A stretch of DNA of 64,000 bases. Source: Crambe crambe (taxonomy: Eukaryota; Porifera; Demospongiae; Poecilosclerida; Crambeidae). The number at the start of each line of letters is the position of its first letter. Position 1 is the first letter of the stretch. Shown piece after piece: positions 57,739-64,000 of this stretch. The notes beneath the pieces were generated by a model that was not told the DNA's origin, did not search any database, and saw nothing but the letters and a program-made list of their open reading frames with translations. The translations under genes and the position numbers were made by a program. The stretch lies in the NCBI GenBank assembly GCA_963924555.1, contig OZ004588.1, forward strand, positions 372,001 through 436,000. Direction: 5' to 3'.

Positions 57739-58104
57739 TGTTGTGACGGAGTGTGCATGTGCATTTGAAAGGTTCTTTCAATTCACATTATACATAATAT
57801 TGCTATGTTATTAAGTATCTCACAGGAAGAACTGAGAAGATAGTAAGATCATAGCTAGCTGGAGCTACATAAGCAAACATATTTTTGAGGTCTCGCAGGA
57901 AGAACAATTGAAATCTGTAGCTATGTGTGCATGCAAGTCCTTCACCACCACACACATTTGTACTATGTACTGTTAATGTTGTACTTGTGTGGTAATATGT
58001 AATCATGTAGTTAGTCATTAGTGATGTCATGTTATGTCATGTTGTATCACGGGACTTGAGTTAGATACCATATGCTGTGTGCTTTCTCTATGCCTAATAC
58101 TACA
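57739..58104 (+). mobile_element. Putative 5' LTR of a retrotransposon fragment
   Basis: It starts TGTTGTGACGGAGTG and ends ...AATACTACA at 58104, immediately followed by TGGTGGCAGCGG (58105-58116), which has the form of a tRNA primer-binding site. The TG...CA ends and ~366-base length fit an LTR. A short ORF beginning MSRSPTPTPVTVDPPTV (58147-58245) sits where gag would begin, then stops. No pol sequence or second LTR is visible, so this is a truncated element. Confidence 0.6.
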
Positions 58105-58146
58105 TGGTGGCAGCGGTGTCAAACCTCTACAAACAATATTTCTAAG

Positions 58147-58245
58147 ATGTCAAGATCGCCAACCCCAACTCCTGTAACAGTGGACCCCCCAACAGTCAGG
58201 CCTAAGACTGACCATGTAACAGGGAACTTAATTGCATGCTGCTAA
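58147..58245 (+). pseudogene. Possible gag-start fragment downstream of the LTR
   Basis: A 32-codon ORF starts 43 bases after the LTR end: MSRSPTPTPVTVDPPTVRPK, then DHVTGNLIACC and stop. The Ser/Pro/Thr-rich start is seen in some gag proteins but is not diagnostic. The call rests on its position next to the LTR and primer-binding site. Confidence 0.35.
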
Positions 58246-58885
58246 CATTAACCACATCCTAAAGCTATCCCTGTACCACAATGATTGCTCCTAGCACATG
58301 CAGAGACAAGAAGAGATTTTGGTAGTAGTTGAAGTTGCCATTCAGCTCACACTAACCACATCCCAGTCGTTACGCCAGCGGTAATTTATGCACACTTTTA
58401 TTTGCACGGTTACGTCATAATTTTATTAAAAATGGCTATTCGACCGCGTGGAAGGTGTCCGTGTTTGGCTGATGCTGTTGGTGTGATGCTTATTGCTACG
58501 ATTATTTGGATAGTTTGTAGCTCCTTTGAAGGAAGCTTTCTATCTTTTATCACCAGTTTTAGATGCCAGGACTAAGCCTTTCCTAAGTACCACTACTAGT
58601 TTTTGTGGATGTGCTACAATTAGAAACAAATATGATGATCGAACAGAAGAGGATGCTATGCAGCATTGGCTGGACAGAACAACTCTAAATTGGATATTAC
58701 AACGGAGGTATGAGTAAAGACTGTAACTACCAAGTTTCATAACCTAGGAGAAAACAGAAAATTTGTTTGCACGTGTCCACCATTAGCTAGCTCTGTTTCA
58801 CACTAATTGAACTCATTTGCATCCAACTCCAGATTACCTTGATTGTCCTCTTCTCCAAATATCATGTCCATGATTTCTTCTGAGT

Positions 58886-59040
58886 GGTTACAAGTGCATC
58901 ACAGGCTGCTCCACCAGACGCTGCAGCTGCCTCAGGAAACAGACCCAGTGTGGCGAAGAGTGCCAGTGCCAGAATTGTGACAATCTCTATCCCCCCTCTG
59001 ATGACAACACCCAGCAAGAGGCTAGTGAACCCTTACAATG
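58886..59040 (+). pseudogene. Cys-rich CXC-type zinc motif exon fragment
   Basis: The plus strand reads GYKCITGCSTRRCSCLRKQT, then QCGEECQCQNCDNLYPP. The spacing (C-x3-C-x4-C-x-C-x6-C-x3-C-x-C-x2-C) resembles CXC/tesmin-TSO1-type motifs, which also end many transposon-derived proteins in invertebrates. A donor-like GTAAGC follows at 59041. A stop lies just upstream in frame and no partner exon is recognised, so this is probably a relic of a mobile or domesticated gene. Confidence 0.5.
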
Positions 59041-60337
59041 GTAAGCTTTACTTCCCACCCATGATTAACTAGTGGTTCCAGAATCATAGAATTTGGTCGG
59101 CTTATTGCCACATGTCAACATGTTCTTTGCCAATGTCATCTGAGGGTGTAGCCAGGTGTTTTGTTGTATATCCTCCAACCATTCAGAATGTTGTTTGTTT
59201 GTTTGATTTTGGCTTTCTAAATTTTAGAAAATGGGCTGTCGGTGATACATTAGCAAAGCCAGTGGCATATTTTTTGTCATATGCAGTTCCAATTAAATGT
59301 ATAAATACCAACTGTATATTGGTGTTAGGGTGTTATACACCATAATTATGATAGTTTGACTTGCACATGGGGGTTGGTGAAGGTACATCTATTGCTCTGT
59401 ATAGCTCTAGCTATGCTTTGTGGATTCATTTTTGTGGCTACAAATGAAGTGTCTTCACACCCTGGTACTTAGCATTTCTAACCCAATGAGCCCTTCGGGT
59501 ATGTGTTGGCATATTCATAACTTTATTGATATCCACCCTACAGGGCCGGCAGCGCAGATGGCTGCATCAAGAGGCAACTCTGGAGAGACAGGGCATACTC
59601 CCAAGCTGGCTCACATACCTATTATCTTGTGTGGCTGTGATAGCTATTACATATTTGCCTTGTATCTCTACTCATAATGACTCTTTTAATAATTCATTAT
59701 CAACAACTGATTACCTTGTGGTCAGGTATGGATGTTCATACAAAAAAGGTAGAGACGCATGTCTAGTCTACCGCCTTGATTGATAACAGCTGAAATTGTA
59801 GCGTGTGTAGCGCGCTTTCTACCGTTGGGAACAAAATGTATTTTGCGTGAGTGTAACTTCAGTTCATGGTCTCAAAGATGGTGCAGAATTTAAGTCGTGG
59901 CCACTTACAGAAAATCCAGTTGCACCTCTACCGTCAAGGCACTTGTTTCCAAGTGATCGTGACTTCGTGTATCTGGAAGTAACAACTTTTTCACATAGTT
60001 AGATAGGTCTATGTGTGATCTGTTTGTGTGAAGTGTTTTACTTACTACACGTATAAAGTGTAAGAGTTATAGCAGGAATTATAAGTTAACTAAACAGGAA
60101 AATATTCCAAATGAAGAACTTCCGGTGCAAATAAAATTGTATGGGGCCCTATGACTTCCGGTTCCGACTGATCCTACCTATATCATATTGACTTCATTAT
60201 TATTATCCTGCTATCTAACACACGCAGCAGTGACATCATGCAGTGGATTTTGTGGTAATGAGTGGGTGTTGGATGCCTGCATGCTTATATAAACTACTGC
60301 AGCTGCATGCAGTTTGACAAAGTCTGCTTGTATAATT
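59041..60337. other. Intergenic DNA before gene F
   Basis: No recognisable gene. Several 60-85 codon ORFs overlap in different frames without homology that I can name or consistent splice signals. The stretch 58440-58570 also opens with a short ORF (MAIRPRGRCPCLADAVGVML) of unknown nature. Confidence 0.4.
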
Positions 60338-63300
60338 ATGAAGAGTTATTTCCTTCTTCTCTCTGCATTAAGTTGCTGCTACTCCTCAGGTAAAAGGTGC
60401 AAGTCTTGTGAATGCAGCTACGTAGATACTTCTCTATCTTTGCATAGAACTAAAGGATTTCTCTGCCATTAACATAATAATCCTATTATCCCATTATGAT
60501 TAGTGTTTGTCCAAGCACAAAATGGGATCAGAATCAGCAGTTTTCCTAGTCCTCTGTACTTCAAGACGGGGGACAGTTTATCCATCGTTTGTGAGTACTC
60601 GGGAGATCTGGTCTTCCAGCATTGGCTCCATCCCACTGATGGGATAATAGCAGCCTCACAGGGACGCAAGGCCATACAGGTCTTCAGTGGTATCATCTTC
60701 CTCACTATTACTGATGCTCAAGAAAGTGATGGAGGAGACTATAGATGTGTCTTCAGTAAGTCCATTGCTAGAAGGTCGTAGGTAATGCTATGTATATTAG
60801 TTATTAACTATAGCTACCCTTGATCCATCCCAATAACTAGAGCAAGGTGATGCTATAAATGAGAGTCTTCCTCTGTCTGCTTTCTACCGGGTCCCTATAA
60901 CACTTCATTCTTCTGCCTCCTCCAACAGCACAGTGACTGAGGGAGAGGATCTCAGCCTTACCTGCAGTGCTTCCAACTTCTCTTCTCGCCGGTGGGTGAA
61001 GGTTTCTGACCCACAGATGCCAGTTGAAGTGGTGGCCAACAGTTCAGATGGACAGATAGTGATCACTCATGACTTCCAGCTGCAGTTTAGGGAGATCCAA
61101 TTGGAGGATGAGGCCATCTATAGGTGTGAACTCAGAAATGATATTGGACGGACACAGATTGAAGTTAATGTGCAAGTCTTAAGTGAGCTAACTGTGTTAA
61201 ACTATTTTCCAATGCTTACATAATGTGATATGTGATTAGATGCGGCTAGCGAAGGGTGTGAAGTCAACAGAAATAAATGTGATTCGAATGCTTCATGTAC
61301 TAATACTCCTGGGAGCTTCATCTGTACCTGTAACCAAGGATACAGTGGAGATGGATTCACCTGTGCTGGTAAATGCAGTTAGCTACAAGGGGAGATTCTT
61401 GTTTCGTGCAAAAATCAGTTAGTACCTATATGTATCTAGCTAGCTATACATCTATGGTGTAATAATTATCAGCTTATGGAACATCTGCAGTGCATAGAAC
61501 AGGGAATAACTGTAACACATAACAGCTGGAACAATTAACAACTGTAATGGATGTAACAATTGTAACAGCTGGAACATGTTAGTTGTTCCATGCATGCATT
61601 ACAACTGGTCAAAATGCTACGTACATGAGTCACTTATTAGAAGTCATAACTATGCAGGTGAAACCACATAAGTACATAGCCACCACCACTAACCATGCAT
61701 TGTGTGGTATAGCTACTTGCTTAAGGACATTGACATAACCACCACCACAGTGTGTGGTACTTGGTGAATACTAGCCCACGCATGTGCCAACCATCTGCAA
61801 CATGGCATTGCATAAGCACCATGCACTTCCATGCTTCTTGACCATGCATGTGGGAGTGCCTTAACTATTTGTAGCATGGCATTGTATTGGCTGTTTATTT
61901 AAAGCTGTTAATGACAGTGTTACCAGTTATATAACATTACTGCATCTACTTTATTGAGCTTTTTATTCATGTGCTGGTCCCATGCATGTTTTTACGTAGA
62001 TATCGACGAATGTGATGCTCTTATTGATGACTGTGACCAGAGTGCCAAGTGCACCAATACTCCTGGGAGCTTCACCTGTACCTGTAACCAAGGATACAGT
62101 GGAAATGGAATCACCTGTACTGGTATGAATGCTATATGCTTATTAGAACTCAAAAGTGAGATCATATTTTATAGATATTAATGAGTGCATATTTGAAAAT
62201 TGTGGCTCCAATTCCACTTGCACCAACATTCCTGGGAGCTTCACCTGTGCCTGTGATCAAGGATACAGTGGAGATGGGAAAGTCTGTTTGGGTGAGAGGG
62301 AATGATATCTTGCATGGAACATGTGCCCTATAGCTCTTGAAAATATAGATATTGATGAATGTGAGACTGATGGTGATGAATGTGATCCCAATGCTAGATG
62401 TATAAATATTCCTGGAAGCTTCACCTGTGCCTGTAACCAAGGATACAGTGGAGATGGATTCACTTGTAAAGGTAGAGCTAGCTATAGCTAATTGCTTCGC
62501 CCATTTTCTGAGAGTTGACCACTGATTAGAAATATTGGGGCTGAACCAGCCACGGTCTATCAGTTGGGTATCCTGTCTCTCAGTGGTCCCAAACCACTTA
62601 AAACATCTGCACCACCATTTTTATCAGAAGTTTGACAGTTGGGTGTTCCCTGTCTCAGTGATCCAAAACTATCTGCACCATATTTTATCAGAAGTTTGAA
62701 GCAGGGTAGATTTGTAGGTTAATCTGTAAATGTGTGGTTGTTGATCATGCCACCACAAGAGGAGGAGGAGGAGGAGGAGGGAAGAAAGTGTCTTTCTGAT
62801 TTTGGAAAGCTTGTTCTGATACAATGTTACAGTAACCACATCCTTCCATGGTATCTATAGATCATGCCTGCTATGTACATGATAACTATCTTTTCCTGTA
62901 CCTTAAGGCTTAGGTGTCTCTATCACCATCTCCTACACACCTCCTGATCAGTACCCTGATTACTCCCCTCCCAACTATCGTGCTGCCTCCTCAGTCACTC
63001 TGCGCTGTGTGGCTTCTGGGACCAATGGCTCAGTCTCTTATAGCTGGTCCTCCACTTGCAATGGCTGCTTTACTTCTAGTTCATCATCCAGTGTTACTTC
63101 ATCCAAAAAATTTAGACATTGACGAGTGTGTGGTTGGTTCTCACGACTGTGGCCCTAATGCTAGATGTATAAATATTCCTGGAAGCTTCACCTGTGCCTG
63201 TAACCAAGGATACAGTGGAGATGGATTCACTTGTAAAGGTAGAGCTAGCTATAGCTAATTGCTTCTGAGAGTTGACCACTGATTAGAAATATTGGGGCTG

Positions 63301-64000
63301 AACCAGCCACGGTCTATCAGTTGGGTATCCTGTTCCCAAACCACTTAAAACATCTGCACCACCATTTTTATCAGAAGTTTGACAGTTGGGTGTTCCCTGT
63401 CTCAGTATCTGCACCTAATTTTATCAGAAGTTTGAAGCAGGGTAGATTTGTAGGTTAATCTATAAATGTGTGGTTGTTGATCATGCCACCACAAGAGGAG
63501 GAGGAGGAGGGGGAAAGCTTGTTCTGATACAATGTTACAGTAACCACATCCTTCCATGGTATCTATAGATCATGCCTGCTATGTACATGATAACTATCTT
63601 TTCCTGTACCTTAAGGCTTAGGTGTCTCTATCACCATCTCCTACACACCTCCTGATCAGTACCCTGATTACTCCCCTCCCAACTATCGTGCTGCCTCCTC
63701 AGTCACTCTGCGCTGTGTGGCTTCTGGGACCAATGGCTCAGTCTCTTATAGCTGGTCCTCCACTTGCAATGGCTGCTTTACTTCTAGTTCATCATCCAGT
63801 GTTGTCTCTGAAACCCTGTTGAGGACTCGTGATGCCGGAGTGCACACTTGCACAGTCACTGATAGTCAGGGGAATGAAGGAAGTGCTTCTGTACAGATGA
63901 ACATTGTTGGTAAGGGGTAAAACAACAGAGTAATCCACATACATGCTTAGCTATTTATATTTCATATTTTCAGGCATTGGCATACACCTGGTTAAGTACC
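60338..64000 (+). CDS. Gene F (5' part): Ig-EGF protein joined to the family-specific Ig modules
   Basis: Runs off the window. Exons, all phase 1-1 after the first: 60338-60389 (signal peptide MKSYFLLLSALSCCYSS), Ig 60504-60755 (IVCEYSG...GDYRCVF), Ig 60841-61182 (LSLTCSASNFSSRRW...AIYRCEL), EGF 61240-61368, calcium-binding EGF 62000-62122 (DIDECDALIDDC), 62175-62291 (DINEC), 62349-62471 (DIDEC), a further EGF ~63112-63238 (DIDECVVGSHDC), then an exon like module 7 (63616-63911, SYTPPDQYPDYSPPNYR, STCNGCF, GVHTCTV). The start of a module-8-type exon (GIGIHLVKY) lies at 63974-64000. Expected to be extracellular. The module 7-8 pair links it to copies A-E, while the conventional Ig and EGF front is unique here. 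Confidence 0.82.
62349..63911 (+). repeat. Internal ~0.7 kb tandem duplication in gene F
   Basis: The EGF exon, following intron and module-7-type Ig exon occur twice (EGF at 62349 and ~63112; Ig at 62908 and 63616; offsets 767 and 708, differing by small deletions). The first Ig copy is cut at about 63100 and runs straight into AAAAAATTTAG, which serves as acceptor for the duplicated EGF exon. The truncated Ig is therefore now intronic or unused. Confidence 0.85.

Noticed and set aside
59420-59783. Two overlapping 85-codon ORFs as possible genes
   Set aside because: No recognisable domain, no consistent splice sites and overlapping frames; chance ORFs are likely.

Overview
The window looks like genomic DNA from an early-branching animal, most likely a demosponge (an Amphimedon-like genome is my inference). 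It is AT-rich, has short GT-AG introns and short intergenic gaps, and encodes animal-specific families: secreted immunoglobulin (Ig) and EGF proteins, anoctamins and a golgin. No bacterial operons, rRNA, tRNA or CRISPR arrays were seen.

Left block (about 1-23,150, minus strand): three tandem copies of one multi-exon gene family, copy A (1455-9569), copy B (9955-16349) and copy C (16800-23056). A fourth upstream promoter at the window start shows the array continues to the left. Copy B is fully open: a signal peptide, eleven Ig-like modules each on one phase-1/phase-1 exon, and a two-exon C-terminal SEA-like domain, 1295 residues in all. C has a single-base frameshift in a homopolymer. A is a decayed pseudogene carrying at least seven lesions and several insertions. 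The modules are nearly identical between copies except module 8, which is strongly diversified.

Middle block (23,150-48,152): two tandem anoctamin (TMEM16) genes on the minus strand (23917-29716 and 30683-41076). A divergently transcribed tail-anchored golgin (41279-48152, 1332 residues) starts about 200 bp from the second anoctamin. A four-unit minisatellite, several small inverted-repeat elements, microsatellites and an orphan fibronectin type III exon fragment lie around and within these genes.

Right block (48,597-64,000, plus strand): the same Ig/SEA family in the opposite orientation. Gene D (48597-51903) is a compact, intact form with a signal peptide, five Ig modules and the SEA-like domain (676 residues). 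Copy E (52086-57677) is a degenerate composite that combines the module order of the left-block genes with that of gene D. Gene F (60338 to beyond the window end) begins with a signal peptide, two Ig modules and EGF repeats, then continues with the same family-specific Ig pair. An LTR retrotransposon fragment and a CXC zinc-motif exon lie between E and F.

The most notable feature is the Ig/SEA family: clustered, duplicated, secreted-looking, built from freely exchangeable symmetrical exons, and diversified mainly in one Tyr-rich, Cys-Cys-containing module. This resembles what is expected of an immune or self/non-self recognition locus. That function is inference; the sequence shows only the architecture and the pattern of variation.
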